Positions 26,218-35,103 of a DNA stretch of 64,000 nt are shown piece by piece. The position numbers were made by a program, and so were the translations under genes. Below the pieces are notes generated by a model. The model saw only the letters and a program-made list of their open reading frames with translations. It made no database searches and was not told where the DNA came from. Position 1 is the first letter of the stretch. The number at the start of each line of letters is the position of its first letter. The stretch is taken from assembly GCF_018409545.1 (NCBI RefSeq), contig NZ_AP024563.1, forward strand, positions 2,316,001-2,380,000, given 5' to 3'. The stretch comes from Allochromatium tepidum. Lineage in GTDB: Bacteria > Pseudomonadota > Gammaproteobacteria > Chromatiales > Chromatiaceae.

Positions 26218-28553
26218 AACGACCGTGGTTGTTGGCCGGGGCGTGGCTGTGGCTGATGGGGGCCTTGGGTGGTACTCAAGCCCTGGCCGAGGACTTCCCG
26301 ACCCAGGAGCAGGCGTTTCCGGTCGGCGCCGAGGTGATCGGGCCGGAAGCGGTGCGCATCGTCTGGGATACGGCGGACGGTTACTATCTCTACAAGAGCA
26401 AGCTCAGATTCGACTCCGAGACGCCCGGTATCAAGCTCGGCGCCGCTGTGCTGCCTGAGGCCGAGACCAAACGGGACGAGTTCTTCGGCGAGGTCGAGAT
26501 CTATCGCGGGCGGCTCGCGGCCGAGCTGCCCATCACGCGCGAACCCGGCTCCGGCAATCGTCTGACACTGCGGGTCGGCTCGCAGGGGTGCGCCGATGCC
26601 GGATTCTGCTATCCGCCGCATCGCGAAACCCTCGAGCTCGAATTGCCGCCGGCGGCTCCCGTGCCTGTCGCGGCGGCATCGGCACCCACCGAGGCCAAGC
26701 CGAACCGGCTGGCCGCCTTGCTGTCGTCCGCCGCGACCAGCCGGGAACTGACCGGCACGGATGAGATCCCCGAGGTCGAGCAGGCCTTCCGCTTCCAGTC
26801 CGAGGTCGTCGCGCCCGATCGCGTCCGACTCACCTGGGACATCGCGCCCGGAACCTATCTCTATGCCGATCTGGTCGAGATCGCGCTCGTCGAGTCGCCG
26901 GATGTCGCGCTCGATGTCGTCGAGCGTCCGGCGGGCACGCTCAAGCCTGATTCGGTGCTGCCCGACGGCTCGATCGGCGATGTCGAGATCCATCAGGGCC
27001 GACTCGATCTGACGGTGCCGCTCCAGCGCGCCACGACGGCGCCGACCGAGGCGACCCTGATCGTCAAGTATCAGGGCTGTGCCGAGATCGGGATCTGCTA
27101 TCCGCCGCAGACCCGGCGGGTGGCGCTGAGTCTCCCTGAAGCGCCGGCCGCGATCGTCGATGCTCTGACCAAGACGTCGGCGCCGGACTCGGTTCAGACT
27201 CCGGCGTCGGCACCGAAATCGACCGCCGGCTCGAGTCCGCCGGTCTCCGAGCAGGATCGCATCGCCGCCGTGCTCGCGGGCGAAGGGCTGTGGGTGATCA
27301 TCGCCGTCTTCTTCGGCTTCGGCCTGCTGCTGGCCTTCACGCCCTGCATCTTCCCGATGATCCCGATCCTCTCGGGCATCATCGCCGGGCAGGGCGCGGG
27401 ACTCACCGCGCGCAAGGCGTTCGTCCTCTCGCTGGTCTATGTGCTGGCGATGGCCCTGACCTATACGGTCGTCGGCGTGCTGGCCGGGCTGTTCGGCGCC
27501 AACCTCCAGGCCGTCTTCCAGGATCCCCGGATCCTGACCGCCTTCGCCCTGGTGTTCGTCGGACTGGCCCTGTCCATGTTCGGTTTCTACGAGCTGCAAC
27601 TGCCCTCCAGCCTGCAATCCAAGCTCGCGGAACTCAGCAACCGTCAGGAGGGCGGGACGCTGATCGGCGTGGCCATCATGGGTCTGCTTTCGGCGCTGAT
27701 CGTCGGACCCTGCGTGGCCCCCCCTCTGTTCGGAGCGCTGATCTACATCAGCCGGACCGGCGACGCGCTGCTCGGCGGGCTGGCGCTGTTCGCGCTCAGT
27801 CTCGGCATGGGCGCGCCGCTGATCGTCATCGGCACCTCGGCCGGTCGCTATCTGCCGCGCGCCGGGGCCTGGATGGATGCGGTCAAGGCGGTGTTCGGCG
27901 TGGCGCTGCTGGGCGTGGCCATCCTGATGCTCGAGCGGATCCTGCCGCCGGCGGTCGCCATGCTGCTCTGGGGTGGGCTGCTGATCTGCTCGGCGGTCTA
28001 CATGGGCGCGCTCACCCAACTCCAGCCGGGTGCGAGCGGCTGGAGCAAGCTGTGGAAGGGGCTGGGTCTGGTGCTGCTGATCTATGGTGCGCTCATGCTG
28101 GTCGGCGCGGCAGCGGGTGGGCGTGATACGCTCCAGCCGCTACGGGGACTGATGCCGACGGGCGGCAGCACGGGTAGCGCCGAGCATGTCGCCTTCAAAC
28201 GCATCAAGTCGGTCGCCGATCTGGAGCGCGAACTGGTTCAGGCCCAGTCGAACGGTAAGCCGGTGCTGCTCGACTTCTATGCCGACTGGTGCGTGTCCTG
28301 CAAGGAGATGGAGCGCTACACCTTCAGCGACCCGACCGTGATCGCCGAGATGAACCGCTTCGTCCTGCTCCAGGCCGATGTCACGGCTAATAATGCCGAG
28401 GATCGCGCCCTGATCCAGGGTCGTTTCGGTCTACCGGGACCGCCGGCGATCCTGTTCTTCGATCGCACCGGCCGGGAACTCACCAACTATCGCCTCGTGG
28501 GCTTCAAGCCCGCCGAGCCGTTCGCCGCGCATCTGCGCCAGGTCGCCCCATGA
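26214..28553 (+). CDS. dsbD: Thiol:disulfide interchange protein DsbD with two alpha domains
   Basis: Inner-membrane reductant importer passing electrons from thioredoxin to periplasmic thiols. The chosen GTG 26214 overlaps the cutA stop and has GGAG just upstream; a longer start at 26187 is possible. The 779 residues comprise a signal peptide (to ALA at 25) and a first alpha domain with GCADAGFCYPP (Cys126/132). A second, separate alpha-like domain follows with GCAEIGICYPP (Cys289/295), then an eight-helix beta domain with FTPCIFPMIPIL and GPCVAPPL, and a thioredoxin-like gamma domain with DWCVSCKEME (Cys693/696). E. coli DsbD has only one alpha domain in about 565 residues. Confidence 0.93.
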   Translation: MKRPWLLAGAWLWLMGALGGTQALAEDFPTQEQAFPVGAEVIGPEAVRIVWDTADGYYLYKSKLRFDSETPGIKLGAAVLPEAETKRDEFFGEVEIYRGRLAAELPITREPGSGNRLTLRVGSQGCADAGFCYPPHRETLELELPPAAPVPVAAASAPTEAKPNRLAALLSSAATSRELTGTDEIPEVEQAFRFQSEVVAPDRVRLTWDIAPGTYLYADLVEIALVESPDVALDVVERPAGTLKPDSVLPDGSIGDVEIHQGRLDLTVPLQRATTAPTEATLIVKYQGCAEIGICYPPQTRRVALSLPEAPAAIVDALTKTSAPDSVQTPASAPKSTAGSSPPVSEQDRIAAVLAGEGLWVIIAVFFGFGLLLAFTPCIFPMIPILSGIIAGQGAGLTARKAFVLSLVYVLAMALTYTVVGVLAGLFGANLQAVFQDPRILTAFALVFVGLALSMFGFYELQLPSSLQSKLAELSNRQEGGTLIGVAIMGLLSALIVGPCVAPPLFGALIYISRTGDALLGGLALFALSLGMGAPLIVIGTSAGRYLPRAGAWMDAVKAVFGVALLGVAILMLERILPPAVAMLLWGGLLICSAVYMGALTQLQPGASGWSKLWKGLGLVLLIYGALMLVGAAAGGRDTLQPLRGLMPTGGSTGSAEHVAFKRIKSVADLERELVQAQSNGKPVLLDFYADWCVSCKEMERYTFSDPTVIAEMNRFVLLQADVTANNAEDRALIQGRFGLPGPPAILFFDRTGRELTNYRLVGFKPAEPFAAHLRQVAP

Positions 28554-29143
28554 AAGCCCTGAAGGTCATCCTCGTCACCGTGCTCGCCGGCGGCATCAGC
28601 ATCGGTACCGCTATCATCGGTCAGCGCTGGGTCGATTTCGAAGACGGATCCGGCGACAGGCAAGCCGCGCGTTCCGAGCGCCGGACCGAGCCGCTCCAGA
28701 CCCTGCCCGACTTTCGCCTGACCGATCTCGAAGGGCGCGAGGTCGCCAGCAGCGCCTGGGCCGGCAAGGTGCTGGTGCTCAACTTCTGGGCGACCTGGTG
28801 TCCGCCCTGTCTGTCCGAGATCCCGCGTTTCGTCGAGATCCAGGAACGACTACGCGAGTCCGGCGTCCAGTTCGTCGGCATCGCCGTCGATCAGATCGAG
28901 GACGTGCGCGCCTTCGTCGCCGGGCAGCCTGTCAACTACCCGCTCCTGATCGCCACGCCCGAGGTGCTCAAACTCGCGGTCCAGCTCGGCAACCGACTGG
29001 AGGTGCTGCCCTTCACCGTGATCTTCGATCGGCATGGGCGGCGCGTCCATGGTCAGATCGGTGAACTGAGCGCCGAGGAACTGGCCGATTACCTCGATCC
29101 ACTACTCGTGAGAGAAGGGCCGCGCGTGTCGCGTACACCCTGA
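28550..29143 (+). CDS. TlpA/ResA-like membrane-anchored thioredoxin
   Basis: The 197-residue protein has an N-terminal anchor (VILVTVLAGGISIGTAII) and a periplasmic thioredoxin fold with WATWCPPCLSEIPRF and the cis-Pro loop VLPFTVIFDRHG. It overlaps dsbD by 4 bp, so it is almost certainly the electron acceptor of that DsbD, for example in cytochrome c maturation or a specific periplasmic reduction. Confidence 0.92.
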   Translation: MKALKVILVTVLAGGISIGTAIIGQRWVDFEDGSGDRQAARSERRTEPLQTLPDFRLTDLEGREVASSAWAGKVLVLNFWATWCPPCLSEIPRFVEIQERLRESGVQFVGIAVDQIEDVRAFVAGQPVNYPLLIATPEVLKLAVQLGNRLEVLPFTVIFDRHGRRVHGQIGELSAEELADYLDPLLVREGPRVSRTP

Positions 29144-29258
29144 TCGTCTCTGGACAAGATCCGACGAAATCCGCACAATTCGAGGCGATTTGCCGCCGAT
29201 TCCGGCCGGACGGCAATGACGCACATCCTTACCCTTTGGTCTGCAAGCGGTTGGCGCC

Positions 29259-29720
29259 ATGGCCTCGATCCTGGTCCTGAACGGACCCAATCTCAATCTG
29301 CTCGGTACGCGTGAACCCGGTCACTACGGGCGCGTTACCCTGGCCGACATCGAGCGCACGCTCACGGCCATGGCCCGGGACGCCGGCCATGAACTGGCCT
29401 TCGTGCAGAGCAACGCCGAGCATGTCCTGATCGAGACCATCCACCAGGCCGGCCGCGACGATGTGCGTTTCATCCTCATCAATCCGGCCGCCTTCACCCA
29501 CACCAGCGTCGCCTTGCGCGATGCCCTGCTGGCCGTGGCCATCCCCTTCATCGAGGTGCACCTGTCGAACGTGCACGCCCGCGAGCCATTCCGCGCCCAC
29601 TCCTATTTCTCCGACATCGCGGTGGGCGTGATCTGCGGACTCGGGGCCGAGGGGTATGCTCTGGCGCTACGCGCCGCGCTCGGTCGACTGGCCCAGAACC
29701 CAACGAACGAGAACCACTGA
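29259..29720 (+). CDS. aroQ: Type II 3-dehydroquinate dehydratase
   Basis: The 153-residue shikimate-pathway enzyme has [21 protein letters not shown]-type N-terminus (catalytic Arg and Tyr loop), [17 protein letters not shown] and [14 protein letters not shown] with the catalytic His. It precedes accB by only 4 bp, the common gammaproteobacterial aroQ-accB-accC operon. Confidence 0.96.
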   Translation: MASILVLNGPNLNLLGTREPGHYGRVTLADIERTLTAMARDAGHELAFVQSNAEHVLIETIHQAGRDDVRFILINPAAFTHTSVALRDALLAVAIPFIEVHLSNVHAREPFRAHSYFSDIAVGVICGLGAEGYALALRAALGRLAQNPTNENH

Positions 29721-29724
29721 AACG

Positions 29725-30198
29725 ATGGACATTCGCAAGGTCAAGAAGCTGATCGAGCTGTTGGAGCAATCCGACGTCGCCGAGATCGAGATCCACGAGG
29801 GCGAGGAATCGGTGCGCATCAGCCGCCAGGTGAGCGGCGGTGCGGCGATGCCGTTCTACATGCCGCAGGGGATGCCGATGCCCATGGCGGGCGCTGCGCC
29901 ACAGCCGGCCGCCGCGCCGGCTCCCGCCCAGCCGGCGGGCGATGACGACGAGGACGAGATCACCGGCAAGCTGGTGCGCTCGCCCATGGTCGGCACCTTC
30001 TATCGCGCACCCTCGCCGGGTTCCAAGGCCTTTGTCGAGGAAGGTCAGTCGGTCAAGGTCGGCGACACGCTCTGTATCATCGAGGCGATGAAGATCCTCA
30101 ACCAGATCGAGAGCGAGTATTCCGGGACGGTCAAGCGCATCCTGGTCGAGAACGGACAGCCGGTCGAGTACAACCAGCCGCTGTTCCTGATCGACTGA
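29725..30198 (+). CDS. accB: Biotin carboxyl carrier protein of acetyl-CoA carboxylase
   Basis: The 157-residue protein starts [16 protein letters not shown]. It has the Ala/Pro linker (about 42-72) and a C-terminal biotinyl domain with [10 protein letters not shown], biotin being attached at about Lys123. The start is taken at ATG 29725 since upstream codons belong to the aroQ end. Confidence 0.97.
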   Translation: MDIRKVKKLIELLEQSDVAEIEIHEGEESVRISRQVSGGAAMPFYMPQGMPMPMAGAAPQPAAAPAPAQPAGDDDEDEITGKLVRSPMVGTFYRAPSPGSKAFVEEGQSVKVGDTLCIIEAMKILNQIESEYSGTVKRILVENGQPVEYNQPLFLID

Positions 30199-30209
30199 GG
30201 TGTGACACT

Positions 30210-31559
30210 ATGCCCGCAATGATCGAGAAGGTTCTGATCGCCAACCGTGGCGAGATCGCGCTGCGCATCCTGCGCGCCTGTCGCGAACTCGGCATCAAGA
30301 CGGTCGCCGTCCATTCCGAGGCCGACCGCGATCTCAAGCATGTGCTGCTGGCCGATGAATCGGTCTGTATCGGTCCGGCGCCGGCGATGCAGAGTTATCT
30401 GAACGTCCCGGCCATCATCAGCGCCGCCGAGGTCACGGACACGGTCGCCATCCACCCCGGCTACGGCTTCCTATCCGAGAACGCCGACTTCGCCGAGCGG
30501 GTCGAGAAGTCCGGCTTCATCTTCATCGGCCCGCGTCCCGAGACCATTCGTCTCATGGGCGACAAAGTCTCGGCCATCGCGGCGATGAAGGCGGCCGGCG
30601 TGCCCTGCGTCCCAGGGTCCGACGGTCCGATCGACGACAACAAGAAGCGCACCCTGGAGCTGGCGCGCGAGATCGGCTATCCGATCATGATCAAGTCCTC
30701 CGGCGGCGGCGGCGGGCGCGGGATGCGCGTCGTGCACTCGGAGGCGACGCTGCTCAACGCCATCGCCCTCACCCGAGCCGAGGCGGCGGCGGCCTTCAAC
30801 AACGACATGGTCTACATGGAGAAGTATCTGGAGAACCCGCGTCATATCGAGTTCCAGGTGCTGGCCGACCAGATGGGCAATGCCATCCATCTCGGCGAGC
30901 GCGACTGCTCGATGCAGCGGCGTCATCAGAAGGTGGTCGAGGAGGCACCGGCGCCCGGCATCACCGAGGAGCAGCGGCGCGAGATCGGCGAGCGTTGCGC
31001 GGCGGCCTGTCGTTCGATCGGCTATCGCGGGGCGGGGACGTTCGAGTTCCTCTACGAGAACGGGCAGTTCTATTTCATCGAGATGAACACCCGTGTCCAG
31101 GTCGAGCATCCGGTCACGGAGATGATCACAGGCGTCGACATCGTCAAGGAGCAGATCCTGATCGCCGCCGGCGAACCGCTGCGCTACCGCCAGTCGGACA
31201 TCCAGCTGCGCGGACATGCCATCGAGTGCCGCATCAATGCCGAGCATCCCGAGACCTTCATGCCCAGTCCGGGCAAGATCACCGACTTCCACGCACCGGG
31301 CGGTCCGGGGGTGCGGGTCGAGACCCATATCTATTCGGGCTATACCGTTCCCTGTCACTATGACTCGATGATCGGCAAGCTCATCACCCATGGCGAGGAT
31401 CGCGAATCGGCGGTGGCGCGCATGTGCAATGCCCTGCGCGAGACGGTCATCGAGGGCATCCACTCCAACATCAAGCTCCAGCGCTCGATCATGCGCGATG
31501 GGGCCTTTCTTGCCGGCGGCGCCAACATTCACTATCTGGAGAAGATGCTCGGCCTCTAG
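30210..31559 (+). CDS. accC: Biotin carboxylase
   Basis: ATP-grasp enzyme carboxylating AccB-biotin, the committed step supplying malonyl-CoA to the fab genes of this window. The 449 residues include [18 protein letters not shown], the ATP-grasp glycine loop [28 protein letters not shown] and [15 protein letters not shown]. It lies 11 bp after accB. A terminator follows at 31598. Confidence 0.97.
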   Translation: MPAMIEKVLIANRGEIALRILRACRELGIKTVAVHSEADRDLKHVLLADESVCIGPAPAMQSYLNVPAIISAAEVTDTVAIHPGYGFLSENADFAERVEKSGFIFIGPRPETIRLMGDKVSAIAAMKAAGVPCVPGSDGPIDDNKKRTLELAREIGYPIMIKSSGGGGGRGMRVVHSEATLLNAIALTRAEAAAAFNNDMVYMEKYLENPRHIEFQVLADQMGNAIHLGERDCSMQRRHQKVVEEAPAPGITEEQRREIGERCAAACRSIGYRGAGTFEFLYENGQFYFIEMNTRVQVEHPVTEMITGVDIVKEQILIAAGEPLRYRQSDIQLRGHAIECRINAEHPETFMPSPGKITDFHAPGGPGVRVETHIYSGYTVPCHYDSMIGKLITHGEDRESAVARMCNALRETVIEGIHSNIKLQRSIMRDGAFLAGGANIHYLEKMLGL

Positions 31560-31597
31560 CCGCCGAGGTTTCGCCATTGCCGGCAGGCCTCGAACGC

Positions 31598-31631
31598 AAA
31601 AACGCCTCGGCTCAGGAGCGCGAGGCGTTTT
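31598..31631. terminator. Bidirectional rho-independent terminator
   Basis: A perfect stem AAAACGCCTCG / CGAGGCGTTTT with an 11-nt loop sits between accC and the convergent sulfur globule gene. The A and T runs let it work for both strands. Confidence 0.85.
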
Positions 31632-31685
31632 CAGGGTGGCCGCGATCATTCGCGGCCGGGGCCGATCACCCTGGGCGGGAGAGCC

Positions 31686-32069
31686 TCAGCGGCTCGGAGC
31701 CGCCTGTGGCTGGGTGGGAGCGGCGGGCATCTGGGGCGGCACGGCGCCATAGGGGGGCATGCCATAGCCGTAAGGCGCGCCGTAACCATAGGGAGCGCCA
31801 TAGCCGTAGGGCGCGCCATAGGGATAGCCGTAGCCATAGGGGGCGTCGTAGCCGTAACCATATCCGCGACCATAGCCACGGCCATAACCGCGACCGCCGC
31901 CGCCCATGCTCATGTTGAAGTCGCCATAGCCATCGCCGAACATGTCGCCCATGTTGTCCCAGAGGCCGTTTCCGTAGCCGGGACCGCCCCACCAGGCGCT
32001 TGCGGAGAAGGAGGTGCCGGCGAAGAGCGCGGCGAGTGCGCAAGCAGCGATCCGGTTGGATTTGATCAT
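31686..32069 (-). CDS. Sulfur globule protein (SgpA/SgpB type)
   Basis: The 127-residue precursor has a signal peptide [18 protein letters not shown] cut after SASA, giving a mature protein of about 103 residues. The mature part is extremely rich in Gly, Tyr and Pro, with repeats of RGYG and of a six-residue APYGYG unit. Such proteins coat the periplasmic sulfur globules of purple sulfur bacteria during sulfide and thiosulfate oxidation. ATG 32069 is chosen for the signal peptide and the GAGGAAG ribosome site. It is monocistronic, with its own promoter and the terminator at 31598. Which sgp paralogue it is cannot be settled by eye. Confidence 0.9.
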   Translation of the reverse strand: MIKSNRIAACALAALFAGTSFSASAWWGGPGYGNGLWDNMGDMFGDGYGDFNMSMGGGGRGYGRGYGRGYGYGYDAPYGYGYPYGAPYGYGAPYGYGAPYGYGMPPYGAVPPQMPAAPTQPQAAPSR

Positions 32070-32108
32070 CGTGTCTTCCTCATGTTGTGGAGCCGGAATG
32101 GCCGAGCC

Positions 32109-32137
32109 AGTATAGGGGTCTGGGTAGGCATCCACAA
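32109..32137 (-). promoter_or_regulatory. Sigma-70 promoter of the sulfur globule gene
   Basis: On the minus strand TTGTGG is 17 nt from TATACT, a near-perfect -10 at normal spacing, giving a leader of about 35 nt before the ATG. Confidence 0.6.
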
Positions 32138-32154
32138 TGCACCTGAAAAAATTT

Positions 32155-32177
32155 CCTGATTATCAACATAGCTCAGC
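32155..32177. repeat. Solo terminal repeat related to the 48.9-kb MITE
   Basis: These 23 bp match the MITE end of 48895-48917 at 18 positions with equal length: both start CCTGATTA and end AGCTCAGC. They are preceded by an A/T-rich stretch, as at the MITE. No partner end was found nearby, so this looks like a relic or a one-ended remnant. Confidence 0.5.
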
Positions 32178-32182
32178 CTGAT

Positions 32183-32342
32183 GCAGAGGTTGTCTTTACA
32201 GAAGACGCTCCGGTTACTTCACCGGAAGACTGGGCCAACGCGATCGCTCACAAGGGCTTGCCGGCTCCACTCCGTAAGACTCAGATCGCGCTCCGAGTCG
32301 ATGATAAGTCACCCGTTGCACATGACCAGGGAACGATATAAG
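32183..32342 (+). pseudogene. Remnant of a BrnA/DUF4415-type antitoxin
   Basis: An open frame without its own start reads AEVVFTEDAPVTSPEDWANA, then GLPAPLRKTQIALRVDDK. This is the N-terminal and early ribbon-helix-helix part of BrnA-like antitoxins (compare PTTIRFDADV in the copy at 15.4 kb). Similarity stops at about 32309, where the frame runs into the 3' end of the opposite ABC gene. Confidence 0.5.
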
Positions 32343-33096
32343 TCTGACCCTGATGTTTGCCCATCACAGCGCCGATGCCATAGGCCAGACGCAAATGATC
32401 CGCGCTCAGGACCGTCTCCACCGCGCCCAATGCCACCGTTCGCCCCTGGTGCAGCAGCAGCAAGCGGTCACAGAACCGGCTCGCCAGCGTCAGATCATGC
32501 AGCACCACGATCACGCTCGCGCCCTGATGTGCCTGGGCGCGCAGCAGTTCCATGACCTCGAGCTGATGGCGCGGGTCGAGTGCAGCGACCGGCTCATCGG
32601 CGAGCAGCAGCGGTGCCTCGACCGCCAGCGCCCGCGCCAGCCGCACGCGCGCTCGCTCGCCGCCGGAGAGCGTATCGGACGCACGCGCACGCAGTGACCA
32701 GACATCGGTCGCCCGCATCGCCGACTCGATGGCATGCCGGTCGGCCTCACTCGCCCGCCCGGCCCCGCGCCACCAGCCCCCTCGATAGGGATGACGCCCG
32801 AGCGCGACCAGATCGGCCACCGAGATCGGCCACTGGACGCGGTCGTCCTGGCTCAGATAGGCCAGTCGTCGCGCCCGCTCGCGCGCCGGGGTCCGGTCCA
32901 GCGACTCGCCATCCAGCCGAATCGTCCCCCGGTAGGGCAGCAGTTGTGCGATCGCCTTGATCAGCGTGCTCTTGCCGGCCCCATTGGGACCGATGAGTCC
33001 GACCAGCTCGCCCGCTCCGATCTGGAACGACAGTTCACGCACCAGCGTCCGCCCGCCCAGCTGCACGGCGACATCGACGAGTTCGAGCCGGCTCAC
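32281..33096 (-). CDS. btuD: ABC transporter ATPase, vitamin B12/siderophore class (BtuD-like)
   Basis: The 271-residue ATPase has Walker A GPNGAGKST, signature LSGGERARVRLARAL, Walker B LLLADEPVAALDP and the switch His in VLHDLTLA. It overlaps the permease by 4 bp. Context with cobU and a BtuF-like binding protein favours corrinoid import. The last ten or so residues lie in the junction with the antitoxin remnant and may be a novel C-terminus. Confidence 0.87.
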   Translation of the reverse strand: MSRLELVDVAVQLGGRTLVRELSFQIGAGELVGLIGPNGAGKSTLIKAIAQLLPYRGTIRLDGESLDRTPARERARRLAYLSQDDRVQWPISVADLVALGRHPYRGGWWRGAGRASEADRHAIESAMRATDVWSLRARASDTLSGGERARVRLARALAVEAPLLLADEPVAALDPRHQLEVMELLRAQAHQGASVIVVLHDLTLASRFCDRLLLLHQGRTVALGAVETVLSADHLRLAYGIGAVMGKHQGQTYIVPWSCATGDLSSTRSAI

Positions 33097-34070
33097 AGCA
33101 GATCCCTCCGCGAGCGCAGCACCAGGGCCAGGAAGAAGGGCGCCCCGATCAGGGCCGTCACCACGCCGAGCATCGGCTCACGCCCGGCCTCGGGCAGACG
33201 CAGTGCGATATCGGCCGCGAGCACCAGCACCGCCCCGCCAAGCGCGCTCGCCGGCAACAGCGGCCCCGGCCGGAAGCCGACGAAACGACGCAGCAGATGC
33301 GGCACCACCAGCCCGACGAAACCGATAGCGCCCGTGATCGCCACGGTCGAGCCGACGCTCAGCGCGGACCCCAGGATGACGAGCGTGCGCAGACGCCCCA
33401 GATCGACCCCCAGACTGCTCGCCTCGGCCTCCCCGAGCGCCAGTGCGTCGAGCGACGGCGCACACCACAGCAACAGGGTCAGACCCAGCAGCACGAAGGG
33501 CAGACAGAGCCGGACATCGTCGAAACTGCGGTCGCTGATCGAGCCGAGCAGCCAGAGCACGATGTCCTGCGCGTCGCTTGGATTGGGCGCGAGGTTGAGC
33601 GCCAGCGAGGTCAGGGCGCCGGCCAGCGAGGACAGCGCCACCCCGGCCAGGATCAGGGTCAGATTGTTCGAGCCGGCGCGCGTCAATGCCTGGAGCACCA
33701 GGGTGGCCAGCAGGGCGAAGAACATGGCCGCCGCCGGCAGCACCCAGGGACTGACCGGCGCCAGCCCGAAATAGAGCGTCAGCACCGCCCCCAGGCTGGC
33801 GCTCGCCGAGATCCCGAGCAGCCCGGGTTCGGCGAGCGGATTGCGCAGCAGCCCTTGGAGCGCTGCGCCCGAGGCCCCGAGCGAGATCCCGACCAGCCAG
33901 GCCAGCACCACGCGCGGCAGCCGGATCTCGCGCACGATCACCTGATGGGTCTCGGGTCCGGTGCCGAGCAGACCCGCGATTACCTCGCCGATACTGAGCG
34001 GCGCCTCGCCGAATCCGAGCGAGAGCAAACTGAGCAGCGACAGGGCGAGTAACAGGAAGAGGTTCGGCAT
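33093..34070 (-). CDS. btuC: FecCD/BtuC-type permease
   Basis: The 325-residue polytopic permease has about ten helices and family blocks GISLGASGAALQGLLRNPLA, PGLLGISASASLGA and VTGAIGFVGLVVPHLLRR-like IGFVGLVVPHLLRRFVG. The start (MPNLFLLLALSLL) gives a normal first helix; upstream codons belong to btuF. Partner of the ATPase and binding protein on either side. Confidence 0.88.
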   Translation of the reverse strand: MPNLFLLLALSLLSLLSLGFGEAPLSIGEVIAGLLGTGPETHQVIVREIRLPRVVLAWLVGISLGASGAALQGLLRNPLAEPGLLGISASASLGAVLTLYFGLAPVSPWVLPAAAMFFALLATLVLQALTRAGSNNLTLILAGVALSSLAGALTSLALNLAPNPSDAQDIVLWLLGSISDRSFDDVRLCLPFVLLGLTLLLWCAPSLDALALGEAEASSLGVDLGRLRTLVILGSALSVGSTVAITGAIGFVGLVVPHLLRRFVGFRPGPLLPASALGGAVLVLAADIALRLPEAGREPMLGVVTALIGAPFFLALVLRSRRDLL

Positions 34071-34074
34071 GTGG

Positions 34075-34944
34075 TCAGGGTGATGGCGTCCGGGATCGGT
34101 TGCGCTCGATCTCGGCGAGTTGCTCACTGATCCGCTTGGCGACGTCGAGCAGTTCCAGCCCGCCGCAGCCCCAGGCATTGCCCGGAAGTCCGATCACCGG
34201 GGTAAGCTCCAACAGCGAACGAAGCCGCGGATGACGGCCATAGGCCGAGCGCGCGGGCGACCGGGCCTGATCGAAATAGCCGAGCAGGAAGACATCCGGC
34301 GGTGTGCTCGCCAGACGTTCGAGCGGAAAGCGGCCCCAGCCTTCGATGCCCTGTTCGGCCGCCAGATTGCGCAGACCGAGCCGCGTGATCAGGTCATCGA
34401 CATAGGTGCCCTGCCCGGCCGTGCCGCCGCTCGGGCGCAGATAGAGCAAGCTGGGTGCCTGTTCGCGCTCGGGTTGGATGAACGTCTGCATCCGTCGCTC
34501 GAAATCCGCCGTCAGCGCCTCGCCGGTCTCGGCACGCCCGATGCGCGCCGAGATGTTACGCGCGGTCCGGAGCGCATCGTCCCAGCCCTTGGTATAGGGC
34601 AAGGCGATGACCTCGATCCCCTGCCCGGCCAACCGTTCGGCATGACGCCGCCCCATCCAGCCCTGATAGACGAGCGCGATGTCGGGTTTGAAGTACAGCA
34701 GATCTTCCACGCCGCCGCGATTGGCTGGATAGGCGCGTGCCTGGTCGGCTACGGGCGAGATCCGAGCATCCTGACTCTGGCGCGAGACCGAGCGAATCTG
34801 ACTCGGATCGGCGATCCGCAGCAGCAGCAGATCGGCGCAGAGATTGGTGCTCATGACGGTCGGGAGCGACGGTCCGGCCAGCCCTAGGACTGGAATGAGC
34901 CACAGGACGATGCCGGCACGCCGGAGGATGCGGCTGTGGCGCAT
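34075..34944 (-). CDS. btuF: Periplasmic corrinoid-binding protein, BtuF-like
   Basis: The 289-residue protein has a signal peptide (ILRRAGIVLWLIPVLGLAG) and the class III binding-protein fold: STNLCADLLLLRIADPSQI, GGVEDLLYFKPDIALVYQGW and PGNAWGCGGLELLDVAKRI. The N-terminal SxNxCADxLLL pattern is common in cobalamin-type binders. The start MRHSRIL is chosen over a long upstream extension that would run through the large inverted repeat at 34977-35046. Confidence 0.85.
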   Translation of the reverse strand: MRHSRILRRAGIVLWLIPVLGLAGPSLPTVMSTNLCADLLLLRIADPSQIRSVSRQSQDARISPVADQARAYPANRGGVEDLLYFKPDIALVYQGWMGRRHAERLAGQGIEVIALPYTKGWDDALRTARNISARIGRAETGEALTADFERRMQTFIQPEREQAPSLLYLRPSGGTAGQGTYVDDLITRLGLRNLAAEQGIEGWGRFPLERLASTPPDVFLLGYFDQARSPARSAYGRHPRLRSLLELTPVIGLPGNAWGCGGLELLDVAKRISEQLAEIERNRSRTPSP

Positions 34945-34976
34945 CGAAGGTCGCTTGGCAGGGGTTGGGCGGTGCC

Positions 34977-35046
34977 GGGTCGGGTGGCGGCCGGCGGGGG
35001 TCGCCGTGAATCCATCCCTGGAGGCTCGACGGCCGCCACCCGACCC
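34977..35046. repeat. Perfect 17-bp inverted repeat in the cobU-btuF spacer
   Basis: Arms 34977-34993 and 35030-35046 (GGGTCGGGTGGCGGCCG and complement) are perfectly paired around a 36-nt loop, all GC-rich. There is no T-run, so it is not a standard terminator. I looked for a cobalamin riboswitch and B12 box here and saw none. Confidence 0.8.
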
Positions 35047-35103
35047 TCTGACGGCGCGGACCAGATCCCAGACAACCAGACGATCGATCATGCCTGAACG
35101 CCT

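Noticed and set aside
26166-28019. 617-codon minus frame opposite dsbD
   Set aside because: Low-complexity His/Arg/Asp-rich composition and complete overlap with dsbD; a shadow frame.
34945-35100. Cobalamin riboswitch upstream of btuF
   Set aside because: Expected for a B12 operon, but no B12 box or GCCACTG-type core was found; only the perfect inverted repeat is present.
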